Below, in pieces: positions 15,643 to 24,803 of a stretch of DNA of 33,382 bases. The position numbers were made by a program, and so were the translations under genes. The notes beneath the pieces are model-generated. The model worked only from the letters and a program-made list of their open reading frames with translations, was not told where the DNA came from and did no database searches. Source of the DNA: Nonomuraea basaltis (GTDB taxonomy: Bacteria; Actinomycetota; Actinomycetes; Streptosporangiales; Streptosporangiaceae); contig NZ_VCJS01000141.1 in NCBI RefSeq assembly GCF_005893125.1, positions 1 through 33,382 on the forward strand. Direction: 5' to 3'. How positions within the stretch are numbered: position 1 is the first letter of the stretch; every line of letters starts with the position of its first letter.

Positions 15643-15860
15643 GTGTCAGGACAACCTCGGCGCGCTGAAGGCATCGAGTACCGCAAGAAGAAGAACGGCA
15701 CGCACTCCTACCATGTGCACTGGAGAGAGGGCGGTCGCCGTACTGGCCCGCCCCGCGCCTACGCCTTCGACGACTTGGACTCCGCGAAGGTCTTCCGTGG
15801 GGCACTCGTCGCCAATGGCCGCCGTGACCCCTACAAGAACTCGGTGCCCTGCTGCGGACG
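15643..15860 (+). pseudogene. Integrase N-terminal fragment
   Basis: From GTG 15643 the frame reads SGQPRRAEGIEYRKKKNG, THSYHVHWREGGRRTGPPR and AYAFDDLDSAKVFRGALVANG, the arm-type DNA-binding N-terminus of actinobacterial tyrosine recombinases. Similarity stops near residue 70; the core-binding and catalytic domains (R-H-R-Y) are absent, and the frame merely continues antisense to the next gene fragment. It directly follows the attachment site, as int genes of tRNA-targeting elements do. It is the remnant of an integrated element, perhaps distinct from the prophage to the left. Confidence 0.7.
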
Positions 15861-15892
15861 GGCCGATCCGGGTAGGTCGGCAGAAGACAGTA

Positions 15893-15926
15893 AGAGGGGC
15901 GGCAGCCGATCGGCTGCCGCCCCTCT
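15893..15926. terminator. 34-base perfect palindrome
   Basis: AGAGGGGCGGCAGCCGA and its exact reverse complement are fused without mismatch (15893-15926). It lies eight bases beyond the stop of the leftward DUF2637-type fragment and so is placed as its terminator; it may work for both strands. No T-run follows. Confidence 0.65.
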
Positions 15927-15933
15927 CGCTGTG

Positions 15934-16575
15934 CTAGTTGGCGCTGACGTCCGCGGTGGCGAACGGCTGGGAGGCGTCGTCGGACACGTGCTGCTCGGTC
16001 GAGCCCCACGTGGCGATGGACTCGGGGCGGGCGTTCCACTGCTCCGGGCTCATGGGGAAGCCGTAGTCCTTCCGGTACAGCTCCAGGTGCTTGTTCACCT
16101 CGGCCGGGGTGGTGCCGAGCTCGTGGGCGAGCGAGGCCTCCGAGACGTCGCCGGACGGGGTGATGTGCATGGCGATGGCGACGGCGATCTCGTCCGGCCA
16201 TGCCATGCGCATGAGGCGGACGGCGCGGTCTGTGCCGACGCCGAGTTCGTCGGTCACGGTGGGGCGACCGGGGTTGGTCGCCCAGCGTGATCTCATCTCG
16301 GCGATCAGGTCGGCGTCTGTCCTCTTGCGCGCGTTGGGCTTCGTGTCCTGATCGCCGCCGTCCGGGCGCCCGTTGTCCTGACCCGGCTTGTTCTTGTCCT
16401 GTCCTGACGGGTCGGGGTTGTCCTGCTGCTTGTTGTCCTGAACCGGCGGCGGGGGCGGCGGTGTCCTGCCCTGCCTGTCCTGGACGGGCTCCGCGGGCGG
16501 GACAGGGCGCGGCTTGGGCCGGCGCGGTGGGACAGGCTCTCTGCCCTGGTGCTGTCCCGTCTCCAGGCCGTGGGC
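15934..16575 (-). pseudogene. C-terminal part of a DUF2637/Spd-type conjugative element protein
   Basis: Open minus frame without its own start in the recognisable part: ALAEAHGLETGQHQGREP, a Pro/Gln/Asp-rich linker with repeated QD units (VQDNKQQDNPDPSGQDKNK), then NARKRTDADLIAEMRSRW and an HTH-like end (VTDELGVGTDRAVRLMRMAW, SEASLAHELGTTPAEVNKHL). This arrangement is what I know from C-termini of DUF2637 membrane proteins of actinomycete integrative elements and plasmids. The N-terminal membrane domain is missing and is replaced at about 16575 by a fragment on the other strand. An ATG at 16296 could still give a 120-aa product. Confidence 0.55.
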
Positions 16576-16740
16576 TTCGGCGAGGGCGCCTGGCGGCCGA
16601 CCCGGGCGCGGATCTGTCCTGCAACATCAACAGTGTCGTCAGCTGCGGCGCGGTCGGCAGCTCCTGGCAGGCGCACCTGTTCGGCTTCCCGAACGCCTTC
16701 CTCGGGCTGGTGGCCGAGCCGGTCGTGATCACGATCGCAT
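16570..16740 (+). pseudogene. Vitamin K epoxide reductase (VKOR) fragment
   Basis: The plus frame reads LAADPGADLSCNINSVVSCG, AVGSSWQAHLFGFPNAFLGL and VAEPVVITIA, matching the region around the first conserved cysteine pair of bacterial VKOR (Cys...VVSCG) and the following FGFPNxFLGL helix. The active-site CxxC and remaining helices are absent. The match ends at about 16740, exactly where the alcohol dehydrogenase fragment of the opposite strand begins. It has no start codon or ribosome site of its own. Confidence 0.75.
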
Positions 16741-17120
16741 ATCGGCCCGCCGCGACGGCGTATTCGGCGTGGGCACCGTCGATGGCGTAGCCGGTGTTCT
16801 GCTGGGACTCGCACAGGGGCCTCCCGGCCGCTGACGCAGCAATCGCAGGCGCCACAGGCGCAGGCGACCCGGTCGCCGACGGCGTGCTCGGTGACGGCCG
16901 TGTCGGCCTGTTGGACTATGCCGATTCCCTCGTGGCCGGGGGTGAACGGCAACTGGGGCTTGATCGGCCAGTCGCCGTGGGCGGCGTGGATGTCGGTGTG
17001 GCACAGGCCGCTCGCCTCGATCCGGACGAGCACCTGGTCGGCGGCAGGGGTGGGCACGGGTAGGTCGCGGATCTCCAGAGGTTTGTCGAAGGCGGAGACG
17101 GTCGTCGCGTATGTGAACAC
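16735..17120 (-). pseudogene. Alcohol dehydrogenase N-terminal fragment, frameshifted
   Basis: From ATG 17120 (MFTYATTVSAFDKPLEIRDL) the frame encodes the GroES-like catalytic domain of a zinc alcohol dehydrogenase: LCHTDIHAAHGDWP with the catalytic Cys and His, and PFTPGHEGIGIV. In the structural zinc loop (ACGACDCCVSGRE) several residues are missing after GDRVA, and an extra base near 16825 shifts the frame; the match then continues in the next frame as LCESQQNTGYAIDGAHAEYA. It ends at about 16735, before the Rossmann domain. It lies downstream of the aldehyde dehydrogenase, forming a former ethanol/acetaldehyde pair. Confidence 0.8.
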
Positions 17121-17247
17121 TCCTTCTGGACGGGAAGTGGGGCGGGGCTCCAGCCTTGTAAAAAGGCGGGAGGCGGGCTCGGGGAGAAGGCCCGGTGTGC
17201 GCGGCGTTCGGTCTTTCGACCAGGGGAGGGTTGGATCTCCGAGAGGT

Positions 17248-17276
17248 CGTACCCGCCTGGCCTGCGGGCGGGTACG
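17248..17276. terminator. Hairpin between aldehyde and alcohol dehydrogenase
   Basis: CGTACCCGCC (17248-17257) and GGCGGGTACG (17267-17276) form a perfect 10-bp stem with a nine-base loop just after the aldehyde dehydrogenase stop. No T-run; it may terminate or stabilise the mRNA 3' end. Confidence 0.55.
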
Positions 17277-17294
17277 CCCCCTCGGCGGTGGCTG

Positions 17295-18812
<1,518 letters not shown>

Positions 18813-19008
18813 GATGTCGTTTCTCCTTCACATGGCCGTAACACAACCCACGGTGAAGGTGTGAGGTTGGCGGAAGGTTGGCGGGAAGGGGGCGAGCCGG
18901 GAACGGCCGGATAGGCGAGAGCGGCAGGGCGGTGTGCGACGGTGTGGTGTGGTGTGCGGGAGCGGAGCGGCGGTAGGCGGGGAGGGCTCGCCTCGGAAGA
19001 ATCGCCGC

Positions 19009-20214
19009 TCAGCTGCCCAGGGCGCTTCGGTAGCGCGTCAGCGCCACGCCGCGGCGTGCGTCGCCGGTGGGCAGCAGGGCCAGGGCCCGCTCGTGGATCT
19101 GCAGGTCGTACGGGTGCAGCTCGCCGTACGTGAGCACCGCCTCCGGGCGCATGGAGCGGAGGACCGCCTCGCGCACGGCGACCTCGATGTGCTCGCGCCA
19201 CATCCGGATGCCCGGCGCGTCGGACGAGGGAAGGAGCGGACCGCCGTAGGCGTCGATGGCCTGTTCGGCCCGCCCGGCCGCCAGCAGGGCGAGTACCTCG
19301 GCCGCATCACACGCGATCGGCTCGGTGAGCTCGTACCGCCTGGTCGACAACGCCCCACGCAGCGCGCTCCTGAGATGGGACACCTCCGCCTTCAGCGTGG
19401 CCGCCGTGACATGCCGCTCACCGTACAGCTCCTCGCGCAGCCGCTCGGGGGACATCGCGTGCCCCTCCAGCGCCAGCAGAGTGAGGATCTCCACCTGCCG
19501 GGGCCGTAGCCGTACCGGTGCGCCGTCGCGCAGCAGCTCCGCTGCCCCCAGGCAACGCAGGTGCAGGCCCGGGCGTCCGGGGATCAGGCGTTCGGCGAGC
19601 CGCTGCTCGATACCGGTGACCAGATTGGTCAACGCGGGCATGGCCAAGGGGTGGGACCGGTCCCAGGTGCTGGACAGGTCCAGTACACCCAGCACCCGCC
19701 CGTCCGGCGCCTTGATCGGGGCGGAGTAGCAGACCCACCCGTGCAGCGCCTCCACCAGGTGCTCGGCGGAGAACACGCTGGCCGGTTGCCCGTGCCGTAA
19801 CGCTAGGGACAGCGCGTTGGTACCCATCGCCGGCTCGTCCCAGCATCCGCCGGGCGCGAAGTTCACCGTCTCGGCGCGGCGGCGCATGACCGGTCCGCCA
19901 CACGTCCACAAGATGGTGCCCGACTCGTCGGTGATCGCGGCGATGAACCCGCCGTCCTCGGCGATCGTGCGCAACTCGTCCGAGATGGCCTGCACGGGCG
20001 CACGCAGGGGCGAACAGGCCCATCGCTCGTCGGCGGCGGCGTCGACGGGTGCGCAGTCGCGTTCGGGGGGTACCCATCGGATCGACCGCCGCCATGATGC
20101 GGCGATCTCCTCGCGCAGGCTGGCCTGCTTGTTGAGCCGATCGCCCGCGACCCACCGCGCCCAATGGCGATGCAGCCGGTCACGGCGCTCACGCAGCGTG
20201 CCGTGCCGATCCAT
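19009..20214 (-). CDS. GAF-domain transcriptional regulator (AcoR-like)
   Basis: 401 residues from ATG 20214 (MDRHGTLRERRDRL) with GAGG seven bases upstream; a TTG two codons earlier is less likely. The N-terminus (REEIAASWRRSIRW) and a GAF-like sensor domain (residues about 70-210: ILWTCGGPVMRRRAETVNF, GTNALSLALRHGQPASVFSA, WVCYSAPIKAPDGRVLGVLD) match regulators that control aldehyde and alcohol dehydrogenases in actinobacteria. There is no sigma-54 ATPase domain; instead the C-terminus has a winged-helix/HTH segment (RLRPRQVEILTLLALEGHAM, TAATLKAEVSHLRSALRG). It lies upstream of the aldehyde dehydrogenase and probably activates it in response to its substrate. Confidence 0.85.
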   Translation of the reverse strand: MDRHGTLRERRDRLHRHWARWVAGDRLNKQASLREEIAASWRRSIRWVPPERDCAPVDAAADERWACSPLRAPVQAISDELRTIAEDGGFIAAITDESGTILWTCGGPVMRRRAETVNFAPGGCWDEPAMGTNALSLALRHGQPASVFSAEHLVEALHGWVCYSAPIKAPDGRVLGVLDLSSTWDRSHPLAMPALTNLVTGIEQRLAERLIPGRPGLHLRCLGAAELLRDGAPVRLRPRQVEILTLLALEGHAMSPERLREELYGERHVTAATLKAEVSHLRSALRGALSTRRYELTEPIACDAAEVLALLAAGRAEQAIDAYGGPLLPSSDAPGIRMWREHIEVAVREAVLRSMRPEAVLTYGELHPYDLQIHERALALLPTGDARRGVALTRYRSALGS

Positions 20215-20307
20215 GCACAATCCTCGAATACGTGCTTATGAGCCGCGCTCCCTTGAGCCCTTCGGCCGATGTCGTTCCAGCATGAGGGACGCGCCCGGTT
20301 CGCGCCA

Positions 20308-20321
20308 GGGACTAAAGTCCC
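20308..20321. promoter_or_regulatory. DosR/OsdR-like box 1
   Basis: GGGACTAAAGTCCC, a perfect 14-base palindrome that equals the core of the mycobacterial DosR consensus (GGGACTWWAGTCCC). It stands 94 bases before the GAF regulator start. A weaker copy, TTAGGACCAAGGACCGAA, lies 40 bases away at 20345-20362; paired boxes are common at DosR promoters. Confidence 0.75.
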
Positions 20322-20459
20322 CACCCGTGACGGCCAAGTCGGATTTAGGACCAAGGACCGAATTTTCCAGACCTGGCGGCCTTACAGTGAGCCGACCTGG
20401 CTGATGTGCCACCTGAAGACCGTCCAACGTCTGGGGGCTGCTTGCCTGATCTGGATGGT

Positions 20460-20700
20460 TCAAGTGGGCTGCTGGATGCGCCGACCGACGGCCTCCACCG
20501 CGGTGATGACGATGAAGGCCACAACCGCACGGCAGGTGGCGGCGAGCAGGACCTGCAGGCCAGCGCTGTCCAGGAACGACAACTCGGTCAGAGCGAAGAT
20601 CACATGGTCGCCGGGCCGGCGGACGCGGTCGATGTGGCTGGCCAGCTGGGCGCTCGTGCTGCGGTCGACCTCGCCGCCGATCGCGTCACGCTCATGCCGG
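20460..20700 (-). pseudogene. STAS (anti-anti-sigma) domain fragment
   Basis: The minus frame ending at 20460 reads IGGEVDRSTSAQLASHIDRV, RRPGDHVIFALTELSF and LDSAGLQVLLAATCRAVVAF. GEVD...LxxLSFLDSAGLQVLLAA is the hallmark of STAS anti-sigma factor antagonists, with the phosphorylatable Ser in LDSAG. No start codon precedes it in frame, the first beta strand is missing and the C-terminus is replaced by an unrelated VITAVEAVGRRIQQPT tail, so it is best read as a remnant. It may once have tuned a stress sigma factor. Confidence 0.55.
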
Positions 20701-20961
20701 GCAGATGCTGGTGGATCAGTGCCAGCGACGCCTTGGAATTCCTCGCTAGCGGGGCGAGGGCTCGCGCGGCCAGGAGGCGCCCATTGGGCACCATAAACCT
20801 TCCACGTCGGTGCTGATACCCCCTGCTATGCCCAGATGTGGCGCCTGACCGCCTGACCGCCTGACGCGGATCAGGTTGCGGCCCGAGTTCTCCTGTTGCG
20901 GGCTATGAAGGCGGATTTGTCGGGTACGGCGGTTCTGTGGCGCTCGGGGAGAAGGGTAACG

Positions 20962-21085
20962 ATGTCGGCAATGGACGGGCCGGTCAGCGACGCGTTGCTG
21001 AGGATGGGGCGGCACCTCCGGCCGGGTGCGGTCTCAGCGGACCTGCGGACGCTGCACCAGGTCGGCGGGCGCCAGGCCGACGCTT
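20962..21085 (+). pseudogene. narG: Nitrate reductase alpha subunit (NarG) start fragment
   Basis: ATG 20962 has a good ribosome site (GAAGGG). The frame encodes MSAMDGPVSDALLRMGRH and LRPGAVSADLRTLHQVGGRQ followed by ADA, which is the conserved N-terminus of respiratory NarG (typically LxRxGRFLRPGEVSADLRTxxxxGGRxADxF). Homology ends at about 21083, before the Fe-S and molybdopterin regions, and the next bases continue as the end of narI in another frame. More than 1,200 codons are therefore missing. Confidence 0.75.
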
Positions 21086-21197
21086 GGTCCACATGCTCCC
21101 CGCCCCCGTCGGCTACCTCACCCGCCCGTACATCATCTACCGCAGCAGAGACGAGGCACGGCCCCCCGCCCGGCGCGGCTGGGAACCCTCGCGCTGA
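21075..21197 (+). pseudogene. narI: Nitrate reductase gamma subunit (NarI) end fragment
   Basis: The frame ending with TGA 21195-21197 reads RLVHMLPAPVGYLTRPYIIY then RSRDEARPPARRGWEPS, the conserved C-terminus of actinobacterial NarI (RLVHxxSAPxGYLxRPYxVYRSRD). It is joined out of frame to the start of narG near 21080. A single deletion from early narG to late narI, removing narH and narJ as well, would create exactly this junction. Confidence 0.75.
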
Positions 21198-21263
21198 CGT
21201 GGGACAGTGCCCGTTGAGCGTACTGACCGCCACACGCCTGCCGCGGTGTGGCCGGTGCGCGAT

Positions 21264-21875
21264 CTATGTTCCGGCCAGCAGCACCATATGTGCGACGGCC
21301 TGGACGCGGTCGCGAGTCACCCGTGTGTAGGCGCGCGCGGCTGCCTGGCGAATCTCTTCGGCGAGGACGGCGCTGATCTCGCTCAGAAACGACAGGTACA
21401 CATGCACCGTGCCGTCCACCTCCACGAGCTCTATCTGCGGGCGACTTCCCGCGCGGCGCAACAAGGGTCGGACCGCGTCGGCGACGGCCCGGCGGGCTGC
21501 AGGGCCGGTCGGCGAAACCGCGTCCGCGCAGGTCTCGACCAGATCGGCGGCATCGCATCTAGACGCGATCTCGTCCAGGGCGGTCCCCGACGGCGTGGGC
21601 CCGGCCACCAGCACCGGGACCTGCGCGCGCAAGGCGCACATGACTCCGGCCTCTCTGAGCGTGAACGGCCCCGGCGCCAGCCTGACGTCGACCAGCAGGT
21701 CCATGTCCCCGTCCGCCAGCGGACAGCGCCCGCCCGGGACCATCCCGGCGCACGGCGCGGCGGACGCCGCCGCACCGGGAGGATGGCAGTAGGCCACCTC
21801 GTGTCCTTCGAGGGCGAGCAACGCCCCCGCCACCGCGCCGCCGGAGGGGTCCGACTCCGTCATCAGGATCCGCAT
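21264..21875 (-). CDS. Hypothetical protein under a DosR-like box, 203 aa
   Basis: Starts at ATG 21875 (MRILMTESDPSGGAVAGALL). The first half looks like a Rossmann or receiver-like alpha/beta fold: an N-terminal strand with acidic residues, GDMDLLVDVRLAPGPF and ALRAQVPVLVAGPTPSG, where the second and third strands of such folds would be. The second half (RPQIELVEVDGTVHVYLSFL, then helices rich in Ala/Arg) may be a separate small domain. No phosphorylation site is clear. A perfect half-palindrome box (GGGACTAAAGTCC, 21911-21923) is 36 bases upstream, so it belongs to the predicted dormancy regulon. Function unknown. Confidence 0.65.
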   Translation of the reverse strand: MRILMTESDPSGGAVAGALLALEGHEVAYCHPPGAAASAAPCAGMVPGGRCPLADGDMDLLVDVRLAPGPFTLREAGVMCALRAQVPVLVAGPTPSGTALDEIASRCDAADLVETCADAVSPTGPAARRAVADAVRPLLRRAGSRPQIELVEVDGTVHVYLSFLSEISAVLAEEIRQAAARAYTRVTRDRVQAVAHMVLLAGT

Positions 21876-21910
21876 GCGAACACCCTGTCGCCTGCCGTCG
21901 CCCTCCGGCA

Positions 21911-21923
21911 GGGACTAAAGTCC
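21911..21923. promoter_or_regulatory. DosR/OsdR-like box 2
   Basis: GGGACTAAAGTCC, matching 13 of 14 core positions, placed 36 bases upstream of the leftward 203-aa gene and 170 bases from the rightward hibernation-factor gene. Confidence 0.7.
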
Positions 21924-22010
21924 GTTCGGCCGCGGGCTAGAGACCTCCATGTGATCGCTTCCGCCCCACAGGTCCCTTCTGTCGCACGAGCCCAACGTCC
22001 TTACGTAGTG

Positions 22011-22024
22011 GGGACGAAAGTCCC
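22011..22024. promoter_or_regulatory. DosR/OsdR-like box 3
   Basis: GGGACGAAAGTCCC, one base from the consensus core, 69 bases before the ATG of the hibernation-factor gene. The intergenic region thus carries one box for each of two divergent genes. Confidence 0.75.
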
Positions 22025-22092
22025 TGGCAGCAGCCTCCGAACTGATCAGAGGGTGAAGGCATCAGAATCGGATGCGAAGAAGGTGCTCACCC

Positions 22093-22845
22093 ATGAGGCA
22101 CAGGTCCATCGCTCTTGATCCCGCCGACGTACAGGTCAAGATCCGTGGCCGGATCCGGTCCGCCGACGTCCGGCGCGCCAGGCAGACCATGGCCGATCTG
22201 GCCAGGCTCGCCCACGAGCCGGTGCTCGGCGCGAAGGTCAAGCTCGCCACCGGGCCGGGGCTCGCGATGGAGCGACGGACGGCGGAGGCCGTGCTGGACA
22301 TCCAGGGGCGGCTCATCAGGGCGCAGGCCAGCGCCGTCTCCACGCGCGCGGCCATTCACCTGCTCGGCGACCGGCTCCGGACCCGGCTGCTGGAGATCAC
22401 CAGGGACTGGGAGAACCGGCGGGGGCGCCATTACCAGCAGCGACCGCCCGGCCGGTCCGGTGGCGAGCGGCGGATCGTACGGACTTTCACAGCGGCCCGC
22501 GCCGTGCCCGACGAGGCGGTGGTGGACATGGATCAGCTGGACTACGACTTCCTGTTGTTCACCGAGGCCACCACGGGCCAGGACAGCGTCGTCTACCGCA
22601 CCGGCGACGGTTACCGGCTCGCCCAGCTCGTGCCCCAGCCGGACCTGACGGCGCCGATGTGCGCGGCGATCTCGGTCAGCCCGCTGCCCGCCCCGCGGCT
22701 CACCGCGGAGGAGGCCATCGAGCGGCTGGAGCTGACCGGATTCGCGTTCGTCTTCTTCGCCGACTCGGGCACCGGCGGCGGTGGTCTCGTCTACCGCCGG
22801 GACGATGGGAACTACGGCCTGGTCAACACCCTTCACGACGCCTGA
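22093..22845 (+). CDS. Ribosome hibernation factor, RafH/Rv0079-like
   Basis: 250 residues from ATG 22093. The N-terminal 110 residues form a degenerate HPF/RaiA-like domain (VQVKIRGRIRSADVRRARQT, VKLATGPGLAMERRTAEAVL). The C-terminal half holds two copies of the S30EA/sigma-54-modulation C-terminal fold: FTAARAVPDEAVVDMDQLDY...DSVVYRTGDGYRLAQL and LTAEEAIERLELTGFAFVFF...GGLVYRRDDGNYGLV. Length and double tail resemble the DosR-controlled mycobacterial proteins RafH and Rv0079 (DATIN), which bind and protect idle ribosomes during hypoxia. A DosR-like box sits 69 bases upstream. It is convergent with narK. The family call is firm; equivalence to RafH is inference. Confidence 0.8.
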   Translation: MRHRSIALDPADVQVKIRGRIRSADVRRARQTMADLARLAHEPVLGAKVKLATGPGLAMERRTAEAVLDIQGRLIRAQASAVSTRAAIHLLGDRLRTRLLEITRDWENRRGRHYQQRPPGRSGGERRIVRTFTAARAVPDEAVVDMDQLDYDFLLFTEATTGQDSVVYRTGDGYRLAQLVPQPDLTAPMCAAISVSPLPAPRLTAEEAIERLELTGFAFVFFADSGTGGGGLVYRRDDGNYGLVNTLHDA

Positions 22846-22849
22846 CGGG

Positions 22850-22887
22850 GGCGTCGCCCCCGAGCCCACCGGTTCGAGGGCGACGCC
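22850..22887. terminator. Bidirectional terminator between hibernation factor and narK
   Basis: GGCGTCGCCC (22850-22859) and GGGCGACGCC (22878-22887) make a perfect 10-bp stem with an 18-base loop, positioned between two convergent genes. Confidence 0.7.
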
Positions 22888-22906
22888 ATCCCGCTTCGGC
22901 GCCCAA

Positions 22907-24115
22907 TCAACGGGTGTCTGCTCGTGCGGCGGTCAGGGCGCGTACCGCGGTCAAGGTCAGCACGACGGACAGCGCGGCGGTAACGGCCAGCAGGGCCAGG
23001 CCGAGCCCGTAGGAGCCGAGCCGGCCGTAGATGAAGCCCATGACCAGCGGTGGTATGAACCCGCCGAGGCCGCCGGCGGCGCCGACCAGTCCGGTGACCG
23101 AGCCGACCTTGTCGGCCGGCGCTACTTGGGCGACCAGGGCGAAGGTGGCGCCGCTGCCCGCGCCGAGCGCCGCCGCCATGGACAGGAAAGCGATCGTGCC
23201 CACCGGCATCAAGGCGGGGGTCAGCGCCTGGATCGCCGCCATGACGGCGACCACTCCGGCCAGCACGGGCACCGCGCCGATCCGGTCCGACAACCATCCG
23301 CCGAGCGGCCGCATCAGGACCGCCAGCACCACGAACCCGGCCATCCGGAAGGCGGCGTCGGCCTGCTCCAGCCCGTATCCGGTCTGTAAATAGGCCGGCA
23401 GGTAGACGGAGAAAGCGACATAACCGCCGAACGCCACCGCATACAGCAGGCACGCCTGCCATGTGATCGGCAACCTGGCCGTGGCGGCCAGCCGCGCGAT
23501 CAGCGGCTGCCCGGCCACGCTCCGTCCAGGAGCATCCCGTAGGACCAGCCACGCGACGACCGCGTAGATCGCGAGCACGACCGCCGTGATGACGAACGGG
23601 GCGGCTGCGCCGCCCGTCCTGACGAGGGGGACGGTGGTCAGCGCGCTGATGGCGGTGCCTCCCATCCCGGCGCCGAAGATCCCGATCGCCAGCCCGCGCC
23701 GGTGCGGCGGGAACCACGCGTTGACGAACGGCACCCCGACAGCGAAGGCGGTACCGGCGATGCCCAGGAAGAAGCCGCCGACCAACAGCGCGGCGAGCGA
23801 CTGCTGTCCCGCGACACCGATGAACAGGACGGGCACGATGGTGACGGCCGATATCAGCGGGAACATCACCCGGCCGCCACACCGGTCGGTCAGCGCCCCC
23901 ACGGGGATCCGCCCCAGCGAGCCGACGATCACCGGCACCGCCACCAGCAACGCCTGCTGCGGCGCCGACAGGCCGAGCAGCTCCTTGAAGCGCGGCCCCA
24001 GAGGGCTGAGCAACGCCCAGGCCCAGAAGTTCACCGCGAAACCCAACGTCGCCAGCCCCAGCATCACCCAGGACGTCCGACCGAAGACGGATGCCGCCCT
24101 CTCACCCACAGCCAT
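22907..24115 (-). CDS. narK: Nitrate/nitrite transporter, NarK family
   Basis: 402-residue major facilitator with about 12 membrane helices. The NarK signatures are present: FAVNFWAWALLSPLGPRFKE in helix 1, an R in SLGRIPVGALTDRCGGR, and GTAFAVGVPFVNAWFPPHRR followed by GLAIGIFGAGMGGTAI, the nitrate signature. A second signature, GATFALVAQVAP and GLVGAAGGLGGFIPPLVMG, is in the C-terminal half. It exchanges or imports nitrate and exports nitrite across the cell membrane. ATG 24115 has GAGAGG upstream. The narGHJI genes it would have served survive only as a deletion scar at 20962-21197. A box at 24368 is 250 bases upstream. Confidence 0.92.
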   Translation of the reverse strand: MAVGERAASVFGRTSWVMLGLATLGFAVNFWAWALLSPLGPRFKELLGLSAPQQALLVAVPVIVGSLGRIPVGALTDRCGGRVMFPLISAVTIVPVLFIGVAGQQSLAALLVGGFFLGIAGTAFAVGVPFVNAWFPPHRRGLAIGIFGAGMGGTAISALTTVPLVRTGGAAAPFVITAVVLAIYAVVAWLVLRDAPGRSVAGQPLIARLAATARLPITWQACLLYAVAFGGYVAFSVYLPAYLQTGYGLEQADAAFRMAGFVVLAVLMRPLGGWLSDRIGAVPVLAGVVAVMAAIQALTPALMPVGTIAFLSMAAALGAGSGATFALVAQVAPADKVGSVTGLVGAAGGLGGFIPPLVMGFIYGRLGSYGLGLALLAVTAALSVVLTLTAVRALTAARADTR

Positions 24116-24367
24116 GAATCCCTCTCACAGCGAAGCGTCATCGTACGGATCATCTGGCGTCCGCTACCCGCAGGATCGCGCTTGAAGACGAGCAACGCGG
24201 GATGAGGTGGGGCCTGACCGTGGCGTCGGCTCAGTCGCTCCATCCTGATCGTGTGGTGGTCCTGCGGTGTTCCCCTGGCGGGGGAGGATCGACGACCAGG
24301 CCCGCCGGCCCCGCAGTGATGCCGAGGTCAGGTCGCCCTGGGAAACGGTCTATCGGACGTGTTCCAA

Positions 24368-24381
24368 GGGACTTTGGTCCC
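24368..24381. promoter_or_regulatory. DosR/OsdR-like box 4
   Basis: GGGACTTTGGTCCC, a near-perfect copy of the palindromic core, between the broken cysE and narK. It is 253 bases from the narK start, farther than the other boxes, perhaps because a deletion or insertion changed the spacing. Confidence 0.65.
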
Positions 24382-24410
24382 TGCCGTGACCACGGCGAGG
24401 CGCGGGATCT

Positions 24411-24803
24411 TCATTCCATGTTCGCTGTTACCCCTGTGCCGGGGATTGCCTTGGCGTCGGACTGGAAGCCGCGGCCGCCCAGCGTGACCTGGTGGTAGAG
24501 CGTGACGTCGTCACCGATGACGGCGGTCTCGCCGATGACGACGCTCGCCCCGTGGTCGATGAACAGCCGCCGCCCGATGCGGGCGCCCGGGTGGATCTCG
24601 ATCCCGGTCAGAGTGCGGGCGAGCTGCGAGATCAGGCGGGGCAGGAATGGCACACGACGGCGTTGCAGCTGGTGGGCCAGGCGGTGGATCCAGACCGCCC
24701 ACAGTCCGGGGTAGAGAATCGCCTCGAGCCTGTGGCGGCCGTGCAAGGCAGGGTCGCGGTGCGCGGCCGCGCGTAGGTCTTCGAGCATGAAGGTGATGTC
24801 CAT
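24411..24803 (-). CDS. cysE: Truncated serine O-acetyltransferase (CysE)
   Basis: 130 residues from ATG 24803 (MDITFMLEDLRAAAHRDPAL); the upstream open frame is likely not translated. The N-terminal helical domain (AILYPGLWAVWIHRLAHQL) and the first hexapeptide turns (GIEIHPGARIGRRLFIDHGA, SVVIGETAVIGDDVTLYHQV, TLGG) match CysE, including the catalytic His in FIDHG. After GGRG the sequence runs into FQSDAKAIPGTGVTANME and stops, whereas normal enzymes continue for at least 40 residues of beta-helix with the acetyl-CoA site. It is probably inactive. In the island, cysteine supply may have been linked to Fe-S repair. Confidence 0.8.
   Translation of the reverse strand: MDITFMLEDLRAAAHRDPALHGRHRLEAILYPGLWAVWIHRLAHQLQRRRVPFLPRLISQLARTLTGIEIHPGARIGRRLFIDHGASVVIGETAVIGDDVTLYHQVTLGGRGFQSDAKAIPGTGVTANME

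Noticed and set aside
20827..20875. Short tandem repeat GACCGCCT as possible regulatory array
   Set aside because: Only two to three imperfect units; no gene or palindrome is linked to it.
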